A stretch of DNA of 9,104 bases from Candidatus Pelagibacter sp. Lineage in GTDB: Bacteria > Pseudomonadota > Alphaproteobacteria > Pelagibacterales > Pelagibacteraceae. The number at the start of each line of letters is the position of its first letter. Position 1 is the stretch's first letter. The notes under the pieces are model-generated. The model saw only the letters and a list, made by a program, of their open reading frames with translations, made no database searches and was not told the DNA's origin. Location: assembly GCA_028408025.1 (NCBI GenBank), contig JAOOKL010000023.1, positions 1-9,104 on the forward strand. The letters are read 5' to 3'. The position numbers and the translations under genes were made by a program. Positions 1 to 6,971 of this stretch are shown piece by piece.

Positions 1-2
1 CT

Positions 3-887
3 CTGGTTTCTTCCATGGAGGGACCAGCAAAGTTTTTTCCAATAGTTTTAGGTTTTTTTGTTTCAACAAGTTATTTATCTGTAGAACACGGAGCAATAGA
101 ATTAATAAACAGATCTTTGATAACTATTTTAATTTTTTGGACTTTTCATCAAATTATTGGCCCACTCTCAGCTGTTATTAAGTCTGTAGGCGGTTTACTA
201 TCCAAAGATTTAGTTAATTGGATTATTAAAGCTATTAAGATTTTAATTCTAATATTGGGGGCAGCTGCAGTATTAGAACTTTGGGGGATTAAAATTGGAC
301 CTATAATCGCTGGACTTGGTTTATTTGGTGTAGCAGTGGCTTTAGGTGCACAAGATTTATTTAAAAACCTAATCTCAGGAATACTGGTTCTAGTAGAAAG
401 AAGATTTCAAGTTGGTGATTGGATATTCGTCGAAGGAGTCATTGAAGGAACAGTTGAAAGTATAGGCTTTAGGTCTACTGTCGTAAGAAGATTTGATAAA
501 TCGTTAGCGACTATTCCAAATTTTCAATTTGCTGAGAACGCTGTTATTAATAATACTCTTACAACGAATAGAAGAATTAACTGGGTTATCGGACTGGAAT
601 ATAGGACAACCAGTGATCAATTAAAAAAGATTAAAGATGAAATAGAACACTACATAAAAGGGAGTGAATTATTTTCTAAAACAGGAGATACATTTCTAAC
701 AGTAAAAATAGAGCAATTTGCTGCTAGTTCAATAGACATAAGGTTAATTTGTTTTACAAAGACAAAACATTATTTGGAATGGATGAGCGTTAAAGATACT
801 TTAGCTTTAGAAATTAAAACTATAGTAGAGAAAAATAAAGCATCATTCGCATTTCCAAGTACTTCAATTTATGTGGAAAAAAATTAA
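3..887 (+). CDS. MscS-family mechanosensitive ion channel (5' end outside window)
   Basis: Small-conductance mechanosensitive channel family; such inner-membrane proteins open under membrane tension to release solutes after hypo-osmotic shock. Counting from the first ATG at base 15, hydrophobic segments lie near residues 7-22, 34-56 and 70-90. The pore-lining helix follows at about 92-127, with the glycine/alanine-rich stretch GLGLFGVAVALGAQDLFKNL typical of MscS TM3. A beta domain follows (about 130-195, with FQVGDWIFVEG), then an alpha/beta C-terminal domain ending in FAFPSTSIYVE, the usual family end. The frame stays open upstream of the ATG to the window edge (residues LVSS), and the N-terminus looks like the middle of a family member. 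The true start therefore probably lies outside the window; this is inference. The stop TAA shares one base with the yggT ATG. The family call is firm; the exact channel subtype is not. Confidence 0.9.
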   Translation: MVSSMEGPAKFFPIVLGFFVSTSYLSVEHGAIELINRSLITILIFWTFHQIIGPLSAVIKSVGGLLSKDLVNWIIKAIKILILILGAAAVLELWGIKIGPIIAGLGLFGVAVALGAQDLFKNLISGILVLVERRFQVGDWIFVEGVIEGTVESIGFRSTVVRRFDKSLATIPNFQFAENAVINNTLTTNRRINWVIGLEYRTTSDQLKKIKDEIEHYIKGSELFSKTGDTFLTVKIEQFAASSIDIRLICFTKTKHYLEWMSVKDTLALEIKTIVEKNKASFAFPSTSIYVEKN

Positions 888-1177
888 TGAAATCAGTTCT
901 TATTTTATTTGATCAAGCGGTCAGTTTATACATTTGGATATTAATCATTAATGCCATTATTAGCTGGTTAGTAGCATTCAATGTTTTGAATACTAGCAAT
1001 AGATTTGTCTACTCGGTTCTTGATGTTTCCTATAAACTTACAGCTCCTCCTTTAAATTATATAAGAAGATATCTTCCGAATTTGGGTTCAGTTGATATAT
1101 CGCCAGTTGTACTTATTTTAATTTTGTTATTTTTAAGAAATTTAGTATTTGAAATGTTTGCACCCTCGTTATTTTAA
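887..1177 (+). CDS. YggT family membrane protein
   Basis: Small integral membrane protein of 96 residues, the usual size for single-unit YggT proteins. Two hydrophobic helices are visible, at about 5-32 and 68-92. Between them lies the family signature: a TAPPLNYIRRYLPN stretch (residues about 52-65) and then DISPVV (about 70-75). YggT proteins are linked by family knowledge to osmotic tolerance, cell-division-associated membrane organisation or cofactor insertion, but no biochemical role is settled. The ATG overlaps the last base of the upstream channel stop (TAATG), so translation is probably coupled. A GGAAAAA stretch ahead of the start may act as a weak ribosome-binding site. folD follows after two bases. 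The pairing with an MscS channel is consistent with an osmotic role but does not prove one. Confidence 0.88.
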   Translation: MKSVLILFDQAVSLYIWILIINAIISWLVAFNVLNTSNRFVYSVLDVSYKLTAPPLNYIRRYLPNLGSVDISPVVLILILLFLRNLVFEMFAPSLF

Positions 1178-1179
1178 TT

Positions 1180-2022
1180 ATGATTATAGATGGAAAAAAA
1201 GAAGCTGAAATTTTAAGTCATGAAATAAAAAAAGAAATAAGTTTGTTAAAAGAAAAGACCAAAAAAGTTCCTACTCTATCCGTAATTTTAGTTGGAAATT
1301 ATGCTCCTAGCGAAATTTACGTTAAAAATAAGGTCAAGAAATCTAAAGAGGTGGGAATAAATTCAGATGTAATAAGGTATCCTGATACTGTATCCGAAAA
1401 AGAAATATTAAAGAAAATTATAGAGTTAAATGAAGATAGTAAAGTATCAGGAATCTTGGTTCAACTTCCACTTCCTAAACAAATCAATAAAGAAAAAATT
1501 ATTAATTTAATACACCCTTCAAAAGATGTTGATGGATTTCATCCAATTAATGTTGGAAATTTAGCCTCAGGTTATCATGCAATAACACCATGCACGCCTT
1601 TAGGATGTTCTTTACTTATTAAAAAAATTGAAAAAGATTTATCAGGAAAACATGCCGTAATAGTTGGCAGATCAAATTTAAATGGAAAACCTATGGCCCA
1701 ACTGCTGTTAAAAGAAAACTGTACAGTTACTATAGTTCATTCAAAGACAAATAATATTAAATCTGAATGTTTGAAAGCTGATATACTGGTTGTTGCTATA
1801 GGAGTACCTAATTATGTTAAAAAAGATTGGGTTAAAGAGGGTTCTGTAATAATAGATGTAGGTATAAACAAACTAGAAAATAAAATTGTAGGCGATGTAC
1901 AGTTTGATGATGTGAAAGAAAAAGTAAAAGCAATTACCCCAGTACCAGGAGGAGTTGGTCCAATGACGATAGCTTGTTTGTTAAAAAATACTCTAGAGTG
2001 TTTTAAAGCTCGTTTGATTTAG
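1180..2022 (+). CDS. folD: Bifunctional methylenetetrahydrofolate dehydrogenase / methenyltetrahydrofolate cyclohydrolase
   Basis: FolD interconverts 5,10-methylene-THF, 5,10-methenyl-THF and 10-formyl-THF in the cytoplasm with NADP as cofactor, feeding purine, formyl-Met-tRNA and one-carbon metabolism. The 280-residue length is normal. Visible motifs: SEIYVKNK with Tyr47 and the catalytic Lys51; VQLPLP at 94-99; DVDGFHPIN with Asp118 in the folate pocket; PCTPLG at 137-142; the nucleotide-binding VGRSNLNGKP at 162-171; and TPVPGGVGPMT at 253-263. All key residues are present, so the enzyme looks intact. It starts two bases after the yggT stop and no Shine-Dalgarno motif is visible, so it is probably cotranscribed and coupled. 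The 3' end overlaps the convergent psiE-like gene by 20 bp. Confidence 0.97.
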   Translation: MIIDGKKEAEILSHEIKKEISLLKEKTKKVPTLSVILVGNYAPSEIYVKNKVKKSKEVGINSDVIRYPDTVSEKEILKKIIELNEDSKVSGILVQLPLPKQINKEKIINLIHPSKDVDGFHPINVGNLASGYHAITPCTPLGCSLLIKKIEKDLSGKHAVIVGRSNLNGKPMAQLLLKENCTVTIVHSKTNNIKSECLKADILVVAIGVPNYVKKDWVKEGSVIIDVGINKLENKIVGDVQFDDVKEKVKAITPVPGGVGPMTIACLLKNTLECFKARLI

Positions 2023-2389
2023 ACTTATCAAGATTCAAAAATTTACTATTTCTAAATCTTATTACTACAGTAGCTAAAGCTACAATTAAAATTGCGCCCG
2101 AAATATAAAGTAAATTTGTTGGATCTCCCTCTTTATCTTGTAGAATTATGAAACGTGCGAGTGCCGTTATTGCTATTACTAAAGGATAAGAAATTCTTAT
2201 TGATCTAGTTTCCCAATAAGATCTTACCAAGCCTATAACCTCAATATAAATAAAAAGAAGCAATAGATCAGCTAGCCCTATGTACTGATCAATATACATA
2301 TCCCTTACTTCAAGAAAAAATGCAATTACCGTTGCAATCAATACAAATATAACTGCTACTAGTTGAATATTTCGAATCGTTGAATTCAT
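2003..2389 (-). CDS. PsiE-family (phosphate-starvation-inducible E) membrane protein
   Basis: Small inner-membrane protein of 128 residues with four predicted helices at about 7-27, 36-56, 66-84 and 94-111. The central part carries the typical PsiE pattern: acidic IYIEVIGLVRSYWE (47-60), then SIRISYPLVIAITALAR (63-79) and II-QDKEG. PsiE was named from a phosphate-starvation-induced gene in E. coli; its molecular role is unknown, and no Pho box was recognised here. The C-terminal tail is charged (DKSKSNEL). The gene follows argG on the same strand after a 21-bp gap that has no obvious Shine-Dalgarno sequence, so it is probably the last gene of that transcription unit. Its last codons overlap the end of convergent folD. 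The family call is good; the function is open. Confidence 0.8.
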   Translation of the reverse strand: MNSTIRNIQLVAVIFVLIATVIAFFLEVRDMYIDQYIGLADLLLLFIYIEVIGLVRSYWETRSIRISYPLVIAITALARFIILQDKEGDPTNLLYISGAILIVALATVVIRFRNSKFLNLDKSKSNEL

Positions 2390-2410
2390 TAAATAAATAT
2401 TATCAGAAAT

Positions 2411-3595
2411 TTATGATTTATATAACTGTTTAGAGTGATATTTAATAAATTTTTCCACTTTAGACTTATTAAAAGATTTATTTTCCTCAAAGGAAACTTT
2501 TTTCATAGAATAAGCTTTATTTTTTGTTCTTCTAGACAATATTGTTACGTTGCCCTTATAAAGACTAAGCACTACATCACCTGAAACTTGACCTCTTTTT
2601 TTATCAATTATTTTTTGAAGTTTTATTCTTTTTTTTGAAAACCAATAACCGTTGTAAACTAACTCCGCGTATTCAGGCATTATTCTCTCTTTATTATGAA
2701 CTGTATCTTTATCCAAAGTAACAGACTCAATAGCTCTGTGAGCTATATATAAAACTGTGCCACCTGGAGTTTCATAAACACCTCTTGATTTAATTCCAAT
2801 AAATCTATTTTCAACTAAATCAACTCTACCCACAGCATTTTTTCCAGCTAATAAATTTAATTTTTGCAAAAGTTTTTCAGGTTTTAATTTTTTGCCATTA
2901 ATTGAGATCGGATCGCCATTTTTAAAAGAAATTTTTACTTTAGTTTTTTTATTTGGTGCTTTTTCTGGAGAAACTGTTCTTTGAAAAATAAACTCTGGTG
3001 CAGAATTTCTTGGATTTTCCAAAACTTTACCTTCTGTAGAAGTATGAAAAATATTGTCATCAACAGAAAAAGGCGGAGCTCCTTTTTTATCTTTGGGTAT
3101 GGGTATATTATTTTTTTTTGCGTAATTAATAAGATCAGTTCTGGATTGTAACTTCCATTTTCTCCATGGAGCAATAACCTTAATTTTTTTTCCTCCAAAA
3201 AAAGCATATCCTAATTCAAATCTTACTTGATCGTTTCCTTTACCAGTAGATCCATGAGAAACAGCAAATGCTTTAAATTTTTTTGCAATAGCTATCTGTC
3301 TTTTAGCAATCAATGGTCTAGCAATAGAGGTTCCGAGAAGATAAACTCCTTCGTAAACTGCATGTGCTCTGATCATTGGAAAAACATAATCTTTTACAAA
3401 TGTATTTTTTAAATTTTCAATTATTATTTTTTTTACACCTAAACTTTTCGCATTCTTGATAATTTTTTGTTTATTCATCACTTGGCCAATATCAGAAGTG
3501 TAAGCAATAACCTCGGCTTTATAATTTTCTTGAAGCCATTTAAGTATTATTGAAGTATCAAGCCCACCTGAATAAGCTAAAACGATTTTTTTCAT
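2411..3595 (-). CDS. argG: Argininosuccinate synthase
   Basis: ArgG joins citrulline and aspartate using ATP, giving argininosuccinate, the penultimate step of arginine synthesis, in the cytoplasm. The protein has 394 residues, close to the family's usual 400. Visible: the N-type ATP pyrophosphatase P-loop AYSGGLDTS (7-15); LLGTSIARPLIAK (86-98); SHGSTGKGNDQVRFE (113-127), which binds aspartate and citrulline; then PFSVDDNIFHTSTEGKVLENP and the C-terminal GRVDLVENRFIGIKSRGVYE stretch. The segment after TSDIGQ (33-38) reads VMNKQK, where many homologues have acidic residues; this looks like lineage divergence, since all catalytic motifs are intact. The ATG follows the ialB-like stop with no gap (TAA-ATG) and lacks a Shine-Dalgarno sequence, so it is likely translated by coupling. 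Confidence 0.96.
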   Translation of the reverse strand: MKKIVLAYSGGLDTSIILKWLQENYKAEVIAYTSDIGQVMNKQKIIKNAKSLGVKKIIIENLKNTFVKDYVFPMIRAHAVYEGVYLLGTSIARPLIAKRQIAIAKKFKAFAVSHGSTGKGNDQVRFELGYAFFGGKKIKVIAPWRKWKLQSRTDLINYAKKNNIPIPKDKKGAPPFSVDDNIFHTSTEGKVLENPRNSAPEFIFQRTVSPEKAPNKKTKVKISFKNGDPISINGKKLKPEKLLQKLNLLAGKNAVGRVDLVENRFIGIKSRGVYETPGGTVLYIAHRAIESVTLDKDTVHNKERIMPEYAELVYNGYWFSKKRIKLQKIIDKKRGQVSGDVVLSLYKGNVTILSRRTKNKAYSMKKVSFEENKSFNKSKVEKFIKYHSKQLYKS

Positions 3596-4096
3596 TTAAC
3601 TGCAGGTTTTTTTTGCGGTGTTGTATGCTTTAGTAAATCCCATCATAGAATAGTGGTCAGTAGTCTCAGCGCCTTTAGTTGTTCTAGCTTTTATAATAAG
3701 ATTAGTCGCTCTTTTCATCAACTTAATAAAATTTTTTTCTTCTTGATCATCCAATAACCAAGCAAAGTTTTTCTGAGAAAAAAAAGAATATCTTTTTTTT
3801 CCTGAAGCAGCTGTAACCGTTGAAGTTTTATAGTCGTGACCACTTGTTATACTCACTTCATCTTTAATATCCTCGGATGGTCTGAACGTAACGAATAATT
3901 TTGACTGTCCTCTTTGTATAGAGGAAGGAGCTCTTTTTGTTGGCGTAGTCTGTGCAAAACAGATTTTTCCTTTATCTGTTTCAGCAGTAAAGCTCTCCCA
4001 ATTTTTATACTTTCCTGTTGATCTAGGGGTATTAGCCGATGCACTAAAAGCAAACAATGTTAGAGACAGTAAAATTAAAAACTTTTTAAAAAACAT
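3596..4096 (-). CDS. IalB-family (invasion-associated locus B) secreted protein
   Basis: 166-residue exported protein. The N-terminus has a signal peptide: FFKK, a hydrophobic core (6-17), and a plausible ASA|N cleavage after residue 21. The mature part resembles the IalB family: a WESFTAETDKGKICFAQT segment (33-50) followed by P52, a central beta-rich VTFRPSEDIKDEVSI stretch, and a C-terminal Cys165 that could pair with Cys46 in the periplasm. IalB is named from Bartonella, but the family is widespread in free-living alphaproteobacteria, so no role in invasion is implied; the function is unknown. It lies 44 bp downstream of the aldo/keto reductase stop and abuts argG exactly. No Shine-Dalgarno sequence is seen before the ATG (AAAATAAAATT). 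Family call good, role unknown. Confidence 0.8.
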   Translation of the reverse strand: MFFKKFLILLSLTLFAFSASANTPRSTGKYKNWESFTAETDKGKICFAQTTPTKRAPSSIQRGQSKLFVTFRPSEDIKDEVSITSGHDYKTSTVTAASGKKRYSFFSQKNFAWLLDDQEEKNFIKLMKRATNLIIKARTTKGAETTDHYSMMGFTKAYNTAKKTCS

Positions 4097-4140
4097 AATT
4101 TTATTTTTATACTAAAATATAGCTATTTCAATGGTTTGAA

Positions 4141-5178
4141 TTATGGTGAGGGATTTGGATTGTTATTATGTATTAAATTAATTTTATCCATAATTTCTTC
4201 CGTTAGTTCAATCTTTATACTTTCAATATTTTCTTTTAATTGTTCCATTGTAGTTGCTCCAATTATATTACTAGTCACAAAAGGCCTAGAATTGACAAAA
4301 GCCTGAGCTAATTGAACCATAGTCAAATTATATTCTTTGGCCAATTTGTAGTATTCATCATATGCTTTCATTGCCAGAGGATTTATCATTCTTTCCCATC
4401 CCTTGAATAAAGCCATTCTAGAATTTTTAGGCATTTGATTGTTTCTATATTTGCCTGACAAAGCTCCTGCTGCTAGTGGATAATAAACCAACAGCCCACA
4501 TTTTTCCCTAATAGAAATTTCTGACATTCCGACCTCATAAGTTCTATTTACTAAACTGTAGGGATTTTGAACTGACATCATCCTTGGTAAATTTTTATTT
4601 TTTGAAATTTCTAGATATTTTGATAATCCATAAGGTGTTTCGTTTGACAATCCTACGTACCTAATTTTACCGCTTTTAATAAATCTATCTAAGGCTTGTA
4701 AAATACTCTCAAAATCATTCCATTCTTTCTCGTCTTTACGTAGCGTAAATTCTCTTCTTCCAAAACAGTTAGTCGATCTTTCTGGCCAATGTAATTGATA
4801 CAAATCGATATAATCTGTCTTTAATCTCTTTAAACTTCCATCTATGGCTTCACCTATATTTTTTTCGTTAAAATTATTTCCTCCGCCTCTTATCCAGTCA
4901 CATCCCGGTCCAGCAACTTTCGATGCTAAAATAATTTTCTTTCTATTTTTTCTTTTCTCAAACCAATTACCAATCATTATTTCAGTTTTCCCAAAAGATT
5001 CAGCAGTTGGTGGTACAGAGTAAAGTTCAGCCGTATCAAAAAAATTTATTCCTTTATCAATCGAATAATCCATTTGCTCAAATGCATCTTTTTCAGAATT
5101 TTGAGTTCCCCATGTCATCGTACCTAGACAGATCAAGCTGACATCTAAATCGGTACTACCTAATTTTTTAAATTTCAT
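4141..5178 (-). CDS. Aldo/keto reductase, Tas-like
   Basis: NAD(P)H-dependent oxidoreductase with a TIM-barrel fold, cytoplasmic; the natural substrate cannot be told from sequence. It closely resembles E. coli Tas in length (345 versus about 346) and in motifs: LGTMTWGTQNSEKDAFEQMD (18-37), the catalytic tetrad Asp48, Tyr53 (in DTAELYSVPP), Lys87 (ASKV) and His130 (LYQLHWPER). The Tas-type insert VPPTAESFGKTE with GNW follows Tyr53. A late IIGATTMEQLKENI segment forms the usual phosphate-binding part. The start is supported by an AAGGA Shine-Dalgarno motif just upstream (5183-5187). It is the first gene of the minus-strand run toward ialB, argG and psiE, and is divergent from the Bax inhibitor-like gene. 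Tas was found as a suppressor of tyrosine auxotrophy in E. coli; carrying that role over would be speculative. Confidence 0.93.
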   Translation of the reverse strand: MKFKKLGSTDLDVSLICLGTMTWGTQNSEKDAFEQMDYSIDKGINFFDTAELYSVPPTAESFGKTEIMIGNWFEKRKNRKKIILASKVAGPGCDWIRGGGNNFNEKNIGEAIDGSLKRLKTDYIDLYQLHWPERSTNCFGRREFTLRKDEKEWNDFESILQALDRFIKSGKIRYVGLSNETPYGLSKYLEISKNKNLPRMMSVQNPYSLVNRTYEVGMSEISIREKCGLLVYYPLAAGALSGKYRNNQMPKNSRMALFKGWERMINPLAMKAYDEYYKLAKEYNLTMVQLAQAFVNSRPFVTSNIIGATTMEQLKENIESIKIELTEEIMDKINLIHNNNPNPSP

Positions 5179-5182
5179 AAAA

Positions 5183-5187
5183 TCCTT
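5183..5187 (-). promoter_or_regulatory. Shine-Dalgarno site of the aldo/keto reductase gene
   Basis: The minus strand reads AAGGA followed by TTTT and the ATG at 5178. It is the only clear Shine-Dalgarno motif at a gene start in this window and supports the chosen start, although the 4-nt spacing is slightly short. Confidence 0.6.
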
Positions 5188-5221
5188 ATTTTTCAGGTTT
5201 TTTTAAAGCAATTATTGACTA

Positions 5222-5249
5222 TTGAAAAGTTAATAAAAATTCATATATT
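5222..5249 (+). promoter_or_regulatory. Possible sigma-70 promoter for the BI-1-like gene, probably leaderless
   Basis: TTGAAA at 5222-5227 (5 of 6 to the -35 consensus), a 16-nt spacer, and TATATT at 5244-5249 (5 of 6 to the -10). A start 6-7 nt downstream of the -10 falls at or just before the ATG at 5256, so the mRNA could lack a leader. That agrees with the absence of any Shine-Dalgarno motif there. In DNA this AT-rich, chance matches are common, so confidence is limited. Confidence 0.4.
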
Positions 5250-5255
5250 AAATTT

Positions 5256-6008
5256 ATGGTTTTTAACAAACAAACAACATCTGCTAGATCTTCTGCGTCT
5301 GAAGCAATTATAGATCAAGGGTTAAGAAGTTATATGCTCAAAGTTTATAACTATATGGGCTCAGCTTTATTACTTACTGGCTTTATAGCTTTATTTACTT
5401 TTAAATTTGCTGCAGTCACAGGTCCAAACGGAGAATTGATTGGTTTAACTTCTTTAGGTAACTCGCTTTATAATTCAGGTTTAGCTTGGGTAGTAATGTT
5501 AGCTCCTTTGGGTGTTGTTTTTTATATGAGCTTTGGAATTGCGAAAATGAGTGTCTCGAAAGCTCAAACTGTATTTTGGATTTTTGCGTCACTAATGGGA
5601 TTATCTTTATCATCAATATTTATTGCTTACACAGGAACGTCTATTACAAGAGTATTTTTTATAACAGCAGGAACTTTTGGTGCTATGAGCATTTACGGTT
5701 ATACAACTAAAAGGGATTTAACAAAATTAGGATCTTTTTTAATGATGGGACTTATAGGCATAATTATAGCTTCATTAGTAAATATTTTTATGAAGTCCCC
5801 AATGATGTATTTTGTAATTTCAATCTTGGGGGTATTAATTTTTGTAGGATTAACTGCTTATGACACTCAAAAAATAAAGAATATGTATTTAGCAAGTGAT
5901 AGTGGAGAACTAATGGGCAAAAAAGCTGTAATGGGTGCCTTAACACTTTACTTAGATTTCATAAATCTTTTCATAATGCTTTTAAGACTTTTCGGTCAAA
6001 GAAGATAA
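5256..6008 (+). CDS. Bax inhibitor-1 / YbhL-YccA family membrane protein
   Basis: Integral membrane protein of 250 residues with about seven hydrophobic helices beginning near residue 30, after a polar Ser/Thr-rich N-terminus. Its end, ALTLYLDFINLFIMLLRLFG, is a hallmark of bacterial YbhL-type BI-1 proteins, and YDTQKIKNMY (202-211) precedes it. Asp203 and Asp234 are plausible equivalents of the di-aspartyl pH-sensing pair known in Bacillus YetJ; this is inferred by motif position only. Bacterial members are proposed calcium-leak or stress-related channels, and some interact with FtsH (YccA); the physiological role here is unknown. The gene stands alone: divergent from the aldo/keto reductase gene upstream, with its stop codon touching the convergent DUF2794 stop. 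No Shine-Dalgarno motif precedes the ATG. Confidence 0.93.
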   Translation: MVFNKQTTSARSSASEAIIDQGLRSYMLKVYNYMGSALLLTGFIALFTFKFAAVTGPNGELIGLTSLGNSLYNSGLAWVVMLAPLGVVFYMSFGIAKMSVSKAQTVFWIFASLMGLSLSSIFIAYTGTSITRVFFITAGTFGAMSIYGYTTKRDLTKLGSFLMMGLIGIIIASLVNIFMKSPMMYFVISILGVLIFVGLTAYDTQKIKNMYLASDSGELMGKKAVMGALTLYLDFINLFIMLLRLFGQRR

Positions 6009-6353
6009 TTATTTAATTAATCTTAAATTATTCCAACTAGTTTTATCAATAAGCTGATCTAAGTCTTCTGATCTTTTAAGAATATTACCATTTTTATCTT
6101 TTATCAAAAATTTATCATTATAATAATTTGGTTTAAAATTTTTTAAGATCCTAAGTACTGGTCTATCGGAAGCTCTTTGATAAACATCAAAAGAAATTTC
6201 TTTATTACCTAAAGAAAATGAATAATCTTTCCAAGCTCCGTTTGAAACCATCCTAGCATATAAATTTAATATACATTTAAGTTCTTTTTTTACAAAAAAT
6301 TTAACTTTTTCCTTTTTAATATCATTGTTTATAATAAGTTTAATATTTTTCAT
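6009..6353 (-). CDS. DUF2794 family protein
   Basis: 114-residue soluble protein with no signal peptide or membrane segment. It matches the alphaproteobacterial DUF2794 pattern: a KKELKCILNLYARMVSNGAW block (22-41) followed by KDYSF, then SFDVYQRASDRPVLRI (54-69), and a late NGNILKRSEDLDQLID (89-104). The family has no known function; the small alpha/beta appearance and conserved arginines and lysines are all that can be said. Its ATG overlaps the stop of yciB (ATGA), so the two are translated from one mRNA and probably coupled. It ends back to back with the BI-1-like gene, with no base between the stop codons. Confidence 0.85.
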   Translation of the reverse strand: MKNIKLIINNDIKKEKVKFFVKKELKCILNLYARMVSNGAWKDYSFSLGNKEISFDVYQRASDRPVLRILKNFKPNYYNDKFLIKDKNGNILKRSEDLDQLIDKTSWNNLRLIK

Positions 6354-6895
6354 ATTTTATATTTATTAATTAAAGGTAATTGAAAAGCTGTAAATATAAA
6401 AGTTAGAGGTAATATTCCCCAAACCTTGAAATTTACCCATGTTGACTCAGGCTGAGTTCTCCAGATTATTTCATTTAAAAAAGCCAAGAAAATAAAAAAG
6501 TAAGCCCATCGATCACTCAATTTACTCCAACCTTCCTCATTTAGTTTAAAAGCCGATTTGAAAAAAAACTGAATAAAATTTCTTTCAAAAAATCTTCTTC
6601 CTATAATTAGTGTAAAGGCAAAAATAAGATTTATAATTGTCGGTTTCATGTATATGAAGATGGGATTATTAAAATATAACGTTAAGCCACCAAAAAAAGA
6701 AATTATTATGCCTCCTAAAAGAGGTATATACGGAATCTTCTTTTCAAGTAGATAAATTGCTATTACTGCAATTATTGTTGAGATAATTAATGGTGGAATT
6801 GCTACTGCTAAATTGTTTCCACTTTTATAATAAATTACAAAAAAGATTAATAATGGTCCAAAATCTGCGACAAATTTTAAAAAAGACTTATTCAC
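6350..6895 (-). CDS. yciB: YciB / IspZ inner membrane septation protein A family
   Basis: 181-residue inner-membrane protein (E. coli YciB is about 179) with about five helices. Family hallmarks are clear: FLKFVADFGPLLIFFVIYYK near the N-terminus (5-24), GRRFFERNFIQFFFK (99-113), WSKLSDRWAYFFIFLAFLNE (123-142) followed by IIWR, and WVNFKVWGILPLTFIF (153-168). YciB homologues affect cell envelope and septum formation; intracellular septation was described for IspA in Shigella. The mechanism is not settled. The start is GTG (minus strand of 6893-6895): an in-frame stop lies four codons upstream and no in-frame ATG is present, and the protein then begins as the family does. It is the first gene of a two-gene unit with the DUF2794 gene, divergent from hspQ. 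Confidence 0.93.
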   Translation of the reverse strand: MNKSFLKFVADFGPLLIFFVIYYKSGNNLAVAIPPLIISTIIAVIAIYLLEKKIPYIPLLGGIIISFFGGLTLYFNNPIFIYMKPTIINLIFAFTLIIGRRFFERNFIQFFFKSAFKLNEEGWSKLSDRWAYFFIFLAFLNEIIWRTQPESTWVNFKVWGILPLTFIFTAFQLPLINKYKI

Positions 6896-6929
6896 AATAC
6901 ATCTTTAACATAACTCAAATTTTTAATAA

Positions 6930-6935
6930 ATTATA
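6930..6935 (-). promoter_or_regulatory. Possible -10 element upstream of yciB
   Basis: The minus strand reads a perfect TATAAT here, about 35 bp before the GTG of yciB. A leader of roughly 28 nt would result. No convincing -35 element is seen at 16-18 nt spacing, and the region is almost pure A/T, so this is weak. Confidence 0.25.
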
Positions 6936-6971
6936 TATTGATTTTGTTGAAAAAATTATTAACTATTAGAT

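Noticed and set aside
2390..2410. Pho box upstream of the psiE-like gene
   Set aside because: The 21-bp gap has no repeated CTGTCAT-like elements; the gene probably shares the argG transcript.
3111..3119. Run of nine T (nine A in the argG sense strand) as a frameshift or slippage site
   Set aside because: The frame continues correctly through it with conserved protein downstream; such runs are expected at this base composition.
2935..3412. Open frames of 61 and 90 codons inside argG on other frames or strand
   Set aside because: They lie wholly within a gene with all catalytic motifs, have biased compositions typical of shadow frames, and resemble no family.
3853..4053. 66-codon open frame inside the ialB-like gene
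   Set aside because: Shadow of a gene with a clear signal peptide and family motifs.
5416..5710. Open frames on both strands inside the BI-1-like gene
   Set aside because: The real frame shows continuous membrane helices and the family C-terminus; the others have no recognisable features.
6003..6025. AT-rich near-palindrome at the BI-1/DUF2794 junction as a bidirectional terminator
   Set aside because: AAGAT and ATCTT can pair, but the inner part needs a bulge and leaves almost no loop; with so little GC it would be unstable.
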